A stretch of 64,000 nucleotides of DNA from Phenylobacterium conjunctum (GCF_042679085.1 NZ_JBHTLQ010000007.1:58622-122621); one strand, 5' to 3'. Shown: positions 1 to 7,924, counted from the first letter of the stretch. Numbers and translations: made by a program. The notes: generated by a model not told the origin, from the sequence alone.

Positions 1-328
1 CGCCGTCGTCTATCGCGCCAAGTTTGTCCCGACCGTGTTCGCCGCCCGTCAGTTCGTGAACCACGGCCACGTGCTGGTGAACGGCAAGCGCGTCAATATC
101 GCCTCCTACCGGGTGAAGGTCGGCGACGTGGTCTCGGTGCGCGAGCGCTCCAAGAACATGGCCCTGGTGCTGGAAGCCCTGCAGTCGTCCGAGCGCGACT
201 GGCCGGATTACGTCGAGGTCGACGCCAAGGCGATGACCGCCAAGTTCATCCGCGCCCCGGAACTGGCCGAAGTGCCGTACCCGGTGAAGATGGAACCGAA
301 CCTGGTCGTCGAATTCTACGCCTCCTAA
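1..328 (+). CDS. rpsD: 30S ribosomal protein S4, C-terminal part
   Basis: This is the 3' end of the S4 gene; the 5' end lies outside the window and the reading frame is open from base 2. The product binds 16S rRNA and nucleates assembly of the small ribosomal subunit. The visible part holds the S4 RNA-binding domain (segment RQFVNHGHVLVNGKRVN) followed by the family's C-terminal tail ending in VVEFYAS. A GTG at base 35 is internal and is not the start. The gene stands alone and is followed 28 bp later by a strong terminator. Identification is secure. Confidence 0.96.
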   Translation, partial: AVVYRAKFVPTVFAARQFVNHGHVLVNGKRVNIASYRVKVGDVVSVRERSKNMALVLEALQSSERDWPDYVEVDAKAMTAKFIRAPELAEVPYPVKMEPNLVVEFYAS

Positions 329-356
329 GGCGTTCTCGACATACCGATACAGAGAA

Positions 357-383
357 GGCCCCGGAGAGATCCGGGGCCTTTTT
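357..383 (+). terminator. Rho-independent terminator of rpsD
   Basis: A perfect 8-bp stem (GGCCCCGG at 357-364, CCGGGGCC at 371-378) with loop AGAGAT is followed by five Ts. Nearly the same hairpin with the same loop ends the next gene at 3413-3440. Confidence 0.9.
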
Positions 384-459
384 CTTTGCAGCGGCAAGGT
401 CAGCCGCGTCCCCGTTGCAACGGGGAGAACATCTCGAGAAGATCAACCGCTGAGCGAGC

Positions 460-488
460 TTGACAGTCCTGTTACGGTGACTGTTACC
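460..488 (+). promoter_or_regulatory. Candidate promoter/operator region of the TonB receptor
   Basis: TTGACA at 460-465 is a perfect -35 hexamer, but the -10 at 17 bp spacing (GTTACC) is poor. Overlapping it is an exact direct repeat: TGTTAC at 470-475 and 482-487, separated by GGTGAC. A 12-bp period on one DNA face would suit a dimeric activator or repressor. The rest of 384-554 shows nothing else clear. Confidence 0.35.
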
Positions 489-554
489 TCCCCGACATAA
501 ATGGGTCACGCGTCCTGAATCGCTGGGACAAGACCCTGCGCATTGGGGAGCACG

Positions 555-3389
555 ATGAGACATTTGATGATGAGCGCGGCGACGCTGGCGCTCGTGACGG
601 GGGCCTTTGGGCTCCCGGCGGGCGCGGCCTACGCCCAGAGCGGCACGGTCGAGGAGGTGGTGGTCACCGGCTCGCGCATCCGCACCAGCCCGCTGGACCA
701 GGTCCAGCCGGTGATCCAGATCGGCCAGGACGAGGTGCTGAAGACCGGCCTGTCCTCCACCGCCGACATCCTGCAGCGCCTGCCCGTCGCGGCCGGCGGC
801 CTGAACTCGAAGTTCAACAACTCCGGCAACTTCGGCAACCCGCCGGACGGTGGCGGCGTCGGCGCCGGCGCGGCGGAAATCGACCTGCGCTATCTGGGCT
901 CGCGCCGGGTGCTGGTCATGGTGGACGGCCTGCGCTGGGTGCCGGGGGCCTCGGCCTCTGGCGTGCCGGGCTCGGTCGACCTGAACACCATCCCCTCGGC
1001 CTCCATCGCCCGGATGGAAGTGCTGCAGGAAGGCGCCTCGCCGATCTACGGCTCCGACGCCATCGCGGGCGTCGTCAACATCATCACCAAGAAGAGCCAG
1101 GACGGCTTCCAGGCCTCGGCCCAGGTCGGCCAGTACGGCGAGGGCGACGGCTTCTCCAAGGAGGTGAACCTCTCCTGGGGCGCCAGCCAGGACAAGACCA
1201 GCATCGTGGTCGGCGGCGGCTACATCAAGCAGGACGCCGTGTCGTCCGGCGACCGCTCGATCTCACAGTTCCCGACCCCCGGCGCGACCTCGTGCCTGGG
1301 CGGCGGCTGTTCCTCCGGCACCTTGCTTGGCCGGTTCATCATCCATGATCCGAACACCAACCAGGACCTGGACCTGACCCTGAAGCAAGCTTTGGCGGTC
1401 GGCGCCCGGCCGACCTACACCCCGGCCAGCCCGACGGGCGCGGGCAGCAGCTTCAAGAACTTCGCGACCCTCGATCGCTTCAACTTCCAGCCCTACAACT
1501 ACATCGTCAGCCCGTCGGAACGGACCAGCCTGTACGGCTCGGTGACGCATGACTTCACCGACACCCTGAAGCTGCGGGTCAAGGCGAGCTATGTGAACCG
1601 CCGCTCGGCCAACCAGGCCGCGCCCCTGCCGCTGTTCGTCGGCCCCGACGCCGGCAACGGCAACCTGCTCGACCAGGTCGCGGTGGACGCCACCAACCCC
1701 TACAACCCGTTCGGCTTCACCCTGCAGCCCGGCACCTACGCCTTCATCGGCCGCCGCCTGATCGAGAACGGCCCGCGCCACTACGCCCAGGACGTCAACA
1801 CCTTTAACCTGACCGCCACCCTGGACGGCCAGTTCGAGGTCGCCGGCAAGACCTTCTTCTGGGACGCCAACGCGGTCTGGTCGCGCAACCACGCCGAACA
1901 GACCTTCACCGGCAACGTCAACGCCCAGCGCGTGCAGCAGGCCCTCGGCCCGGCCGCCCTGTGCACCGGCTCGTGCGTGCCGCTGAACATCTTCGGCGGC
2001 CAGGGCACGATCACCCAGGCCATGCTGGGCTACATCGCCTTCACCCAGCAGGACGTCTCCGAACAGGAACTGCGCGACTACACGATCAACGTCACCGGGG
2101 ACCTGTTCGACCTGCCGGCCGGTCCGGTGGGCGTCGCCGCCGGCTACGAGCACCGCGAGAACGAGGGCTTCTTCCAGCCCGACGCCATCGTCGCCGCCGG
2201 CCTGTCCTCGGACATCCCGGCCCAGCCGGCCCGCGGCTCGATCAAGGTCGACGAACTCTACACCGAGGTCTCCGTGCCCCTGGTGCGGGACGTGCCGCTG
2301 TTCCATCGCCTGGACGCCTCGGTCGCCGGCCGCTGGTTCGACTATTCCACCTCGGGTCGGGACTCGACCTACAAGGCCGGCCTCGCCTGGCGGCCCACCG
2401 GGGACATCCTGTTCCGCGCGTCGTGGGGCGAGGGCTTCCGGGCCCCGACCATCGGCGAACTGTTCGGGACGGCCTCGCGCTTCGACCAGGAGGTCAACGA
2501 CCCCTGCTCGAACCTGGCCACCAAGTCGGCCGCTATCCGGGCCAACTGCATCGCCCGCGGCGTACCGGCTTCGGGCAGCTATTCGCAGCTGAACCCGCAG
2601 GTCTCGGTGATCACGAGCGGCAACCGCGCCCTGCAGCCGGAAACCAGTGAGAGCTGGACCTATGGCTTCGTCTGGGAGCCCAGCGCGCTGAAGAACACCA
2701 GCTGGTCCAACGGCGCCTCCATGGAGATCGTCTACGCCGACATCACCCTGGACAACGCCATCCAGGCCCAGAACGGCCAGACCCTGCTGGACCGCTGCGC
2801 GCAGACCGGCGACGCCCTGTCCTGCGCCACTATCACCCGCACCGCCTCGGGCGCCATCGCCGGCATCTCCAACCCGCTGATCAACATCGGCGGCGTGAAG
2901 ACCCGGGCCGTGGACCTGAACCTGAACTGGCGCTCGCCGGAGACCTCGGTCGGGACCTTTGCGGTGCGCTCGAACTCCAGCTTCCTGCTCGAGTACAGCG
3001 AGAAGGTGCCGACCTCGACCGGCCTGGCCGAAATCAAGCGTCAAGGCACTGAGCGCGGCAGCCCGGACCAGGCCTATCCGAAGACCAAGTCCACCCTGGC
3101 GATGGACTGGGACAAGGGCGTCTGGGGCGCGACGGCGTCCGCCCGTTACCTGTCGAGCGTCAAGGAAGTGAACGCCGGGGACAACAAGCTGGCGGCGCGC
3201 ACCTATTTCGACGCCCAGCTCCGCTACGCCCCGGACTATCTGGAGGGCTTCTCCTTCGCCCTCGGGGTCAACAACCTGTTCGACAAGGACCCGCCCGGCT
3301 GCATCAGCTGCGGCCTGAACAACTACGACCCGAACGCCTATGACGCGCCGGGCCGCTATTTCTACTTCCGCCTCAGCTACAAGCAGTAG
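555..3389 (+). CDS. TonB-dependent outer-membrane receptor
   Basis: Outer-membrane receptor that uses TonB energy to import a substrate not identifiable from sequence. The ATG at 555 is chosen because GGGGAG lies just upstream and a signal peptide follows (about residues 1-27, ending AYA); an in-frame TTG at 543 is less likely. A TonB-box-like stretch EEVVVTGSR sits at about 33-41. The plug domain covers about 45-180 (VDGLRWVPG, EVLQEGASPIYGSDAIAGVVNIITKK) and the large beta-barrel the rest, with the RASWGEGFRAPTIGELF segment typical of the family. At 944 aa the length is normal. The barrel ends in YFYFRLSYKQ rather than in a terminal Phe. It is monocistronic and flanked by terminators. No regulator or transporter adjoins it, so ligand choice is open. 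Confidence 0.93.
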   Translation: MRHLMMSAATLALVTGAFGLPAGAAYAQSGTVEEVVVTGSRIRTSPLDQVQPVIQIGQDEVLKTGLSSTADILQRLPVAAGGLNSKFNNSGNFGNPPDGGGVGAGAAEIDLRYLGSRRVLVMVDGLRWVPGASASGVPGSVDLNTIPSASIARMEVLQEGASPIYGSDAIAGVVNIITKKSQDGFQASAQVGQYGEGDGFSKEVNLSWGASQDKTSIVVGGGYIKQDAVSSGDRSISQFPTPGATSCLGGGCSSGTLLGRFIIHDPNTNQDLDLTLKQALAVGARPTYTPASPTGAGSSFKNFATLDRFNFQPYNYIVSPSERTSLYGSVTHDFTDTLKLRVKASYVNRRSANQAAPLPLFVGPDAGNGNLLDQVAVDATNPYNPFGFTLQPGTYAFIGRRLIENGPRHYAQDVNTFNLTATLDGQFEVAGKTFFWDANAVWSRNHAEQTFTGNVNAQRVQQALGPAALCTGSCVPLNIFGGQGTITQAMLGYIAFTQQDVSEQELRDYTINVTGDLFDLPAGPVGVAAGYEHRENEGFFQPDAIVAAGLSSDIPAQPARGSIKVDELYTEVSVPLVRDVPLFHRLDASVAGRWFDYSTSGRDSTYKAGLAWRPTGDILFRASWGEGFRAPTIGELFGTASRFDQEVNDPCSNLATKSAAIRANCIARGVPASGSYSQLNPQVSVITSGNRALQPETSESWTYGFVWEPSALKNTSWSNGASMEIVYADITLDNAIQAQNGQTLLDRCAQTGDALSCATITRTASGAIAGISNPLINIGGVKTRAVDLNLNWRSPETSVGTFAVRSNSSFLLEYSEKVPTSTGLAEIKRQGTERGSPDQAYPKTKSTLAMDWDKGVWGATASARYLSSVKEVNAGDNKLAARTYFDAQLRYAPDYLEGFSFALGVNNLFDKDPPGCISCGLNNYDPNAYDAPGRYFYFRLSYKQ

Positions 3390-3412
3390 GCGTAAGCGCT
3401 TGGGAGAGCAGG

Positions 3413-3440
3413 GGGCCCCGGAGAGATCCGGGGCCCTTTT
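3413..3440 (+). terminator. Rho-independent terminator of the TonB receptor
   Basis: A 9-bp perfect stem (GGGCCCCGG at 3413-3421, CCGGGGCCC at 3428-3436), loop AGAGAT, then TTTT. It shares stem core and loop with the rpsD terminator 3 kb upstream. Confidence 0.88.
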
Positions 3441-3441
3441 C

Positions 3442-4176
3442 CTATGTGCGCCGCTGGTCGGCCAGCCGCGCATGCCAGCGGCCGGGGTCAACGCCGCGGA
3501 TCAGCAGCCACAGGCACAAGGTGCTTTCGGCGACGAAGGGCACGATCAGGATCGCAGGCGTGATGACCTCCGCCACTGGGCGGAAGAACATCACCGCCAC
3601 GCAGGCGACCAGGTAGGCGACGCCGGCCAGCTGCATCATCCGGCCGATCAGGGCCGGCAGGAAGCCGGAACGGGCGATCAGTTCGCCCAGCACCAGGCAG
3701 GCGATCCCGAAGAAGATCAGCGCCAGATGAAAGGCGGTGTGATGGACCGCGAAGGCCGTGGCCGCGATAGTCTCGGCCCCGCCGGGCGCCAGGGACGCGA
3801 TGAGCCCTCTGCCTTCGGCGGCGAGGCCCACCACATAGAGGAAGACCTTGCTCACCGACTCCACGGCGATGGAGACGATGTTGACCAGCAGGAAGAGCAG
3901 GGCGCCCTGTCGGCTGACCGGGCGGATCAGCAGGTACTCGATCCACAGCTGCAGGGTCGCGACCACGGCCAGGATCACGGCGGCGGCGCTGCCCAAGGCC
4001 CAGAGGTCTGACCGGGCGGCGATATTGCGCAGGGTCTGTGCGGCGTCGCCCGGGGCGATCAGCGCTTCCTGGACGAACATCTGGGAGAACAGGCCCGTGA
4101 CGATGACCACCAGATAGAGCAGGCCCGCGGCGCGGGCATAGGCGCGGGGCGCCTGGTGGAGGGCGGGGAGGGCCAT
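3442..4176 (-). CDS. DUF4386 family membrane protein
   Basis: Integral membrane protein of 244 aa with about six or seven hydrophobic segments, starting near residues 17-32 (GLLYLVVIVTGLFSQMFV). The pattern, including the early R-x-A-G-L-L-Y-L motif and the central region with KVFLYVVGLA and HHTAFHLALIFFG, matches DUF4386, a family of unknown function. It is the last gene of a three-gene operon behind an ArsR-type regulator and a small coiled-coil membrane protein, with a 2-bp gap to the latter. ArsR-type genes next to DUF4386 genes suggest a regulated membrane function, but no substrate can be named. Its 3' end abuts the TonB receptor terminator. Confidence 0.8.
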   Translation of the reverse strand: MALPALHQAPRAYARAAGLLYLVVIVTGLFSQMFVQEALIAPGDAAQTLRNIAARSDLWALGSAAAVILAVVATLQLWIEYLLIRPVSRQGALLFLLVNIVSIAVESVSKVFLYVVGLAAEGRGLIASLAPGGAETIAATAFAVHHTAFHLALIFFGIACLVLGELIARSGFLPALIGRMMQLAGVAYLVACVAVMFFRPVAEVITPAILIVPFVAESTLCLWLLIRGVDPGRWHARLADQRRT

Positions 4177-4178
4177 GG

Positions 4179-4394
4179 TCAGCCGACGTCCTTCAAGAGC
4201 TTTTCGATGGCGGCCAGACGATCGCGGGCGTCGGCGAGGTCGGACTGGATCTGGGCGAGGGCGGCGGCGGTGGCTTCGGCCTCCGCGCGCCTGGCCTGGC
4301 TCTGCAGGACGCTGGCCCGGTAGCGCATGCCGAAGATGATCAGCACGGTCCCGAGGACCATGGACAGGGTGGTGAAGAAGGCGGGAGCGGACAT
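4179..4394 (-). CDS. Small membrane-anchored coiled-coil protein
   Basis: A 71-residue protein with one transmembrane helix (about residues 6-24) followed by a highly charged heptad-rich segment from about 30 to 68 (Ala, Glu, Gln, Leu and Asp rich) likely to form a coiled coil facing the cytoplasm. The layout recalls phage-shock PspB-like small proteins, but no specific family is recognised. It lies between the ArsR regulator (7-bp gap) and the DUF4386 gene (2-bp gap), so it is almost certainly co-transcribed and may assemble with the DUF4386 protein. Function unknown. Confidence 0.72.
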   Translation of the reverse strand: MSAPAFFTTLSMVLGTVLIIFGMRYRASVLQSQARRAEAEATAAALAQIQSDLADARDRLAAIEKLLKDVG

Positions 4395-4401
4395 GGGTTC
4401 C

Positions 4402-4734
4402 TCAGGACTCCGGCTTGGACGTGAGACTGGCGGCGGCGGCCGCGATAGCCCCAGGCGTGAGGTCGATGGCGAAATCGGAAACGGCGAAGAAGTTCAGCGC
4501 CTTGCCGTCCGGCGAGAGTTCGAGCTGGCTGGTGACCAGGCCGGCCTCCTCCAGCTTGGCCAGGTGCAGGTGCAGGAGGGGGCGGCTGATGCCGATCTCG
4601 CGCGCCAGCTGGCTGACATAGTTGCGGCCCGACTGGTTGAGGGCGGCGATGATCCGCAGGCGATGCGGATTGGCCAGGGCGGCCAACATCGCCAACAGCT
4701 CATCGCCGGAAGGAGGCTGGGAAGTCTCTTTCAT
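4402..4734 (-). CDS. ArsR-type winged-helix transcriptional regulator
   Basis: A 110-aa helix-turn-helix regulator. Residues about 10-85 form the ArsR/SmtB fold: LLAMLAALANPHRLRIIAAL, then the recognition segment YVSQLAREIGISRPLLHLHLAKLEEAGLV and the wing. No cysteine metal site is present, so metal sensing is unlikely. It heads the operon with the coiled-coil and DUF4386 genes. A perfect 10-bp inverted repeat spans its own start codon, which strongly suggests autorepression. No Shine-Dalgarno sequence precedes the ATG, so the mRNA may be leaderless. Confidence 0.85.
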   Translation of the reverse strand: MKETSQPPSGDELLAMLAALANPHRLRIIAALNQSGRNYVSQLAREIGISRPLLHLHLAKLEEAGLVTSQLELSPDGKALNFFAVSDFAIDLTPGAIAAAAASLTSKPES

Positions 4735-4760
4735 ATGTCAGAAATAACTTACATATGAAA
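4729..4760. promoter_or_regulatory. Perfect inverted repeat over the ArsR-gene start (candidate operator)
   Basis: Arms TTTCATATGT (4729-4738) and ACATATGAAA (4751-4760) are exact reverse complements with a 12-bp spacer, so the half-site centres are 22 bp apart, two helical turns. The left arm contains the start codon of the regulator (4732-4734). It is an unusually AT-rich island in GC-rich DNA and probably also holds the promoter. The divergent lipoprotein gene starts 59 bp further on. Confidence 0.7.
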
Positions 4761-4818
4761 ACAGAGTCAAGCATGGCGCCGCTTGCCAGACCCGCCGTGG
4801 GCGGGGACAGTGCGCAGC

Positions 4819-5199
4819 ATGAACCGACGTCTCCTGATCCTGGCCGGCCTGGGCCTTCTGGCCGGGTGCGCCACGGCGCCTCCGCCGCCCATCATCGCGC
4901 CGGCCGGCTCCGACCTGAGCGAGCTTGAGCCGCTCTTTGCCGTGGATGCGGGACGCCAGGCCCTGACCATCAAGGTCTCGTCCAACGGCTGCACCAAGAA
5001 GGAGGACTTCGCCTTCTTCGTCGAAAAGAAGGGGGAGGGGACGACCCTGGCCTTCGGGCGCAAGCGGTTGGACCCGTGCCGATCCTTCGCCATGGGCCGG
5101 GCGGAGCTCACCTTCACCTATGAGGAGCTGGGCGTGGCGGCGCGGACGCCGCTGTTCCTGCTCAATCCCGTGGTCGCCTGGACCGGGCCCGGTAGCTAG
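4819..5199 (+). CDS. Putative lipoprotein of unknown function
   Basis: A 126-aa protein with an N-terminal lipoprotein signal (MNRRLLILAGLGLLAGC; lipobox LAGC with the acylated Cys at residue 17). The ATG at 4819 is preferred over upstream in-frame codons because it places the positively charged n-region right at the start. The mature part carries two further cysteines (in NGCTKKEDF and DPCRSF), perhaps a disulfide. No named domain is recognised. It is transcribed divergently from the ArsR operon and converges with the thioesterase gene, overlapping its stop by 4 bp. Function unknown. Confidence 0.75.
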   Translation: MNRRLLILAGLGLLAGCATAPPPPIIAPAGSDLSELEPLFAVDAGRQALTIKVSSNGCTKKEDFAFFVEKKGEGTTLAFGRKRLDPCRSFAMGRAELTFTYEELGVAARTPLFLLNPVVAWTGPGS

Positions 5200-5615
5200 A
5201 GGAAGCGGGCGACCATGTCCGGCGGCACGCGGCGCGGCCGGCCGGAGCCCTGCTCGATCAGGCACCAGGTGGTGATCGCCTGGGCGCACATGGCGCCGTC
5301 GGGGCCATCGATGCGGACATAGCGGTCGTAGCGGGGGCCTTCGGTGGTCTCGCTCAGCCAGGTGCGGGCCTGGGCGGTTTCGCCGGGCATCAGGGCGCGG
5401 CGATAGTCCACCTCATGACGCAGGCAGATCCAGGCCCACTTGGCCTGGTCATCGGCCGGCTGGACGGCTTCCCAATGCGCGATGGCGATCTGCTGGACCC
5501 AGTCCAGATAGACCACGTTGTTCACGTGGCCATTGGCGTCGATGTGCTCAGGCAGGGCCGTGAAGGCGCGCGTGAACACCTGGCGGCCCTCAGGCGGCTC
5601 CAGCAGCTTGGTCAT
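5196..5615 (-). CDS. Acyl-CoA thioesterase, 4HBT hotdog family
   Basis: A 139-aa single-hotdog protein of the YbgC/4-hydroxybenzoyl-CoA thioesterase type, expected to hydrolyse acyl-CoA esters in the cytoplasm. The signature region near the N-terminus (HIDANGHVNNVVYLDWVQ, residues about 24-41) carries the Asp of the catalytic motif (Asp26) and the Asn/His environment of the family. The middle strand HEVDYRRALMPGETAQARTWL is also typical. It is the last gene of the bolA operon, 15 bp after the glutaredoxin gene. Substrate is unknown. Confidence 0.85.
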   Translation of the reverse strand: MTKLLEPPEGRQVFTRAFTALPEHIDANGHVNNVVYLDWVQQIAIAHWEAVQPADDQAKWAWICLRHEVDYRRALMPGETAQARTWLSETTEGPRYDRYVRIDGPDGAMCAQAITTWCLIEQGSGRPRRVPPDMVARFL

Positions 5616-5630
5616 GCGTACGAGCGCGGA

Positions 5631-5969
5631 TCAGGCCGCGAGCACGCCCTGTTCGATCAGCAGCGGCTTCAGTTCGCCGTTCTGGAACATCTCGCGGACG
5701 ATATCGGCGCCGCCGATGAACTCGCCCTTCACATAGAGCTGGGGAATGGTCGGCCAGTCGGTGAAGGACTTGATGCCGTCGCGCAGGCCATCGTCCTGCA
5801 GGACGTCGACGCCGACGAAGTCCACGCCCAGGTGATCCAGGATCTGCACCACCAGGCCGGAGAAGCCACAGCGCGGCTGTTCCGGCACGCCCTTCATGAA
5901 CAGGACGACGGGGTTCTCGGCCACGGTCTTGCCGATGAAGTCGTGGACGGGGTTGGCGAGGTCGGACAT
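5631..5969 (-). CDS. grxD: Monothiol glutaredoxin, CGFS type (Grx4/GrxD)
   Basis: A 112-aa monothiol glutaredoxin that binds a [2Fe-2S] cluster with glutathione and works in Fe-S cluster delivery and iron signalling. The active site is CGFS with Cys34. Lys26 (FMKG), the TIPQ cis-proline segment and GGAD provide the glutathione-binding surface. The ATG at 5969 is used; an in-frame TTG 33 bp upstream would add a non-conserved tail. The partner BolA is encoded two genes upstream on the same strand, a classic functional pair, with an aldo/keto reductase-like gene in between. Identification is secure. Confidence 0.94.
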   Translation of the reverse strand: MSDLANPVHDFIGKTVAENPVVLFMKGVPEQPRCGFSGLVVQILDHLGVDFVGVDVLQDDGLRDGIKSFTDWPTIPQLYVKGEFIGGADIVREMFQNGELKPLLIEQGVLAA

Positions 5970-6061
5970 CGGTCTGAAGCTTTCGACGAAAGAATTGCCC
6001 AAGAGCTAGGGAGGCCTGGCCCCTGGGTCAAGCACCTGCGCGGTCCTGGCGCCTGCGCGGC

Positions 6062-6949
6062 TCAGGCCCGACGGCGGCCTTCCTGCTCGGAGCCGAAGCG
6101 GGCCATCTCGATCTGGGCGGCGACGCCGGTGGGCAGGTCACGGTCCGGCACGGCGGCCAGCCGGTCGATCGTCTCGGCGCGGAAGGCCTCGAGCTGGATT
6201 GAGGCGAAGGCCGGTTCGGTCAGGGCGTAGGCGATGCACACCTCTTCCGGGGTCCAGCCGGGGGTCTCATGCAGGAAGGCGTAGGTGCCTGCGCCCGCCA
6301 GGGGCTCGATCCGGCGGCCCAGCAGGGAGGTCTTGGCCGGCGTCGGACCCCGGTTGCGCAGCACGGAGGGGAAGGGATCGCTGGCGACGATCACCATGTC
6401 CTTGGCCGAGGCCTCGCGGATGCGGCGGCGCGCCTGCCAGTCCGAGGTCAGGTTGAACGGCGTGATCAGCACGTCGAAGCCGGCCGATGAGATACAGGTG
6501 TCGATGGCCGGACCGTCGCCCGACACGCCCAACTGCAGGGCAAGGCCGCCGGCCCGCAGATCGTCCAGATAGGTCCGCGCGCTGGGCTCCAGGTGGGCGA
6601 AGGCGTGCTCGTCCATGACCAACAGGTCGAAGTAACCGGCGCCGGTCTTCTGCAGACCGTTGCGCACGCTGGCGGAGATGGCGTCGGCTGTGACCGGCTT
6701 GTGGCCGTCGCCGCGAATGCGCCAGGCCAGGAAGATCAGGCGGCGCTCCACCGCGCGCAGGGCCTCGCCCACGCCCATCGACATGATGTCGGAGCCCGCC
6801 GAGAGTTCGAAGGCGTTGACGCCGCTTTCCATGGCCGAGAAGGCCAGGGCTCGCCACGCCTGGGGCGTCGCCATGTTGGGCGCTTCCCGCAGCAGCAGGC
6901 TGACGGCCGAGACCGCCTTTCCTGTCGCGCCGAAGGGACGATAGCGCAT
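6062..6949 (-). CDS. Aldo/keto reductase-like protein lacking the catalytic tetrad
   Basis: A 295-aa protein with the outline of an aldo/keto reductase barrel: N-terminal YRPFGATGKAVSAV, the GVNAFELSAGSD segment, SVRNGLQKTGAGYFDLLVMDEHAF, and ALQLGVSGDGPAI. By eye the Asp-Tyr-Lys-His tetrad is not preserved: the FDTA Asp is Glu, the Tyr is absent, the Lys position reads Arg (LAWR) and the His of the DLL-x-x-H strand reads Asp. It is therefore probably not a working oxidoreductase. It sits between bolA (11-bp gap) and grxD in one operon, which suggests a role tied to Fe-S or iron homeostasis. That role is inference. Confidence 0.75.
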   Translation of the reverse strand: MRYRPFGATGKAVSAVSLLLREAPNMATPQAWRALAFSAMESGVNAFELSAGSDIMSMGVGEALRAVERRLIFLAWRIRGDGHKPVTADAISASVRNGLQKTGAGYFDLLVMDEHAFAHLEPSARTYLDDLRAGGLALQLGVSGDGPAIDTCISSAGFDVLITPFNLTSDWQARRRIREASAKDMVIVASDPFPSVLRNRGPTPAKTSLLGRRIEPLAGAGTYAFLHETPGWTPEEVCIAYALTEPAFASIQLEAFRAETIDRLAAVPDRDLPTGVAAQIEMARFGSEQEGRRRA

Positions 6950-6960
6950 CGCCGTCGCTC

Positions 6961-7194
6961 CTAGGCCGGGGCCTGGGTCTCAAGGGCGAGGGCGTGCAGT
7001 TCCCCGCCCACCTTGCCCTTCAGGGCCGCATAGACCAGTTGGTGTTGCTTCACGCGCGACAGCCCCGCAAAGGCCTTCGAGACGATCCGGGCGCGATAGT
7101 GGTCGCCGTCGCCGGCCAGATCGTCGATCTGGATGTCGGCGTCGGGAAATGCGGCCTTCAATTCGGCTTCGAGATCGGCGATGGGCATGGGCAT
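6961..7194 (-). CDS. bolA: BolA family protein
   Basis: A 77-aa BolA-fold protein, partner of CGFS glutaredoxins in [2Fe-2S] cluster binding and iron homeostasis. Family features visible are the DGDHYRARIVSKAF strand-turn-helix, the SRVKQHQLVYAALKGKV helix and the C-terminal GELHALAL strand. His32, His51 and His67 are candidate cluster ligands. GGAG lies upstream of the ATG at 7194. It is the first gene of an operon with the AKR-like protein, grxD and the thioesterase. Confidence 0.93.
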   Translation of the reverse strand: MPMPIADLEAELKAAFPDADIQIDDLAGDGDHYRARIVSKAFAGLSRVKQHQLVYAALKGKVGGELHALALETQAPA

Positions 7195-7267
7195 GAGTAA
7201 GGGCTCCGCTCAGGGACAACTTTGTGCGCTAGAAAGCTTAACAACCGCCATATCGGAGTGACGGGAC

Positions 7268-7903
7268 ATGTTTCGTAACGCCGTGATCCTGATGGCGGCG
7301 CTCTGGCTCGGGGCCTGCTCCACGGTCGGGTCGGATACGCCCCTGTTCGCGGCCGCGGACACTGTCGGCGCGCCGGTGTTGCGGCCGGGCCTTTGGGCCG
7401 CCCCCAGCCGGGGCTGCCGCTTCAGCTCCAAAGCCGACGCCGCCAAGTGGCCGGACTGCGCCAACGGCGTGGTGGTCGGGGCCAGTCGCCTGGTCGGCGG
7501 TCGCCGGGACGCGAGCGGCGCCTTCACTGAGGTCCTGCCGTTCAGCCTCGCCGCCGGGGACCCTCCGGTGATGCAGATCGAAACGCCGCCGGGACATGAC
7601 CTGCGGGGACCAAGGTTCGTCTATGTGGGGGTGCGCCCCCTGGCTTCCGACGAGGTGGGCGAGATCGTCAAGGCGCGGATCTGGCTGGCCCTGTGCGCCC
7701 CGCCCGTCGTCGCCGGGGCGCCTGCGCCGCGCCCGCCCAAGCTGCCGGCAGGGGTCATCCCCAGCAAGGACAAGAGCTATTGCATCACCCGCAACAAGCT
7801 GGCCCTGCGCAGCATGGTGCGCACCAGCGAAGGCTGGGCCTTTCAGGGAACCCAGGACGACTACGGGCTGGTGGCCTTCTGGGTTCGCGACGAGCCGCGC
7901 TGA
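7268..7903 (+). CDS. Putative lipoprotein of unknown function
   Basis: A 211-aa protein with a lipoprotein signal peptide (MFRNAVILMAALWLGAC, lipobox LGAC). The mature part has several cysteines (in RGCRF, PDCANG, LALCAP and SYCITRN) and a proline-rich stretch near residue 150 (APAPRPPKLP). No known domain is recognised. It is divergent from bolA and convergent with the serine hydrolase gene. Probably anchored in the outer or inner membrane and facing the periplasm. Function unknown. Confidence 0.75.
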   Translation: MFRNAVILMAALWLGACSTVGSDTPLFAAADTVGAPVLRPGLWAAPSRGCRFSSKADAAKWPDCANGVVVGASRLVGGRRDASGAFTEVLPFSLAAGDPPVMQIETPPGHDLRGPRFVYVGVRPLASDEVGEIVKARIWLALCAPPVVAGAPAPRPPKLPAGVIPSKDKSYCITRNKLALRSMVRTSEGWAFQGTQDDYGLVAFWVRDEPR

Positions 7904-7924
7904 GGCGGCCCGCCGCGCGCCGCT

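Noticed and set aside
1263..3491. A 742-codon open frame on the minus strand across the TonB receptor
   Set aside because: It lies opposite a gene with clear domains, has a low-complexity Gly/Val/Arg/Gln composition typical of antisense frames in GC-rich DNA, and matches no family.
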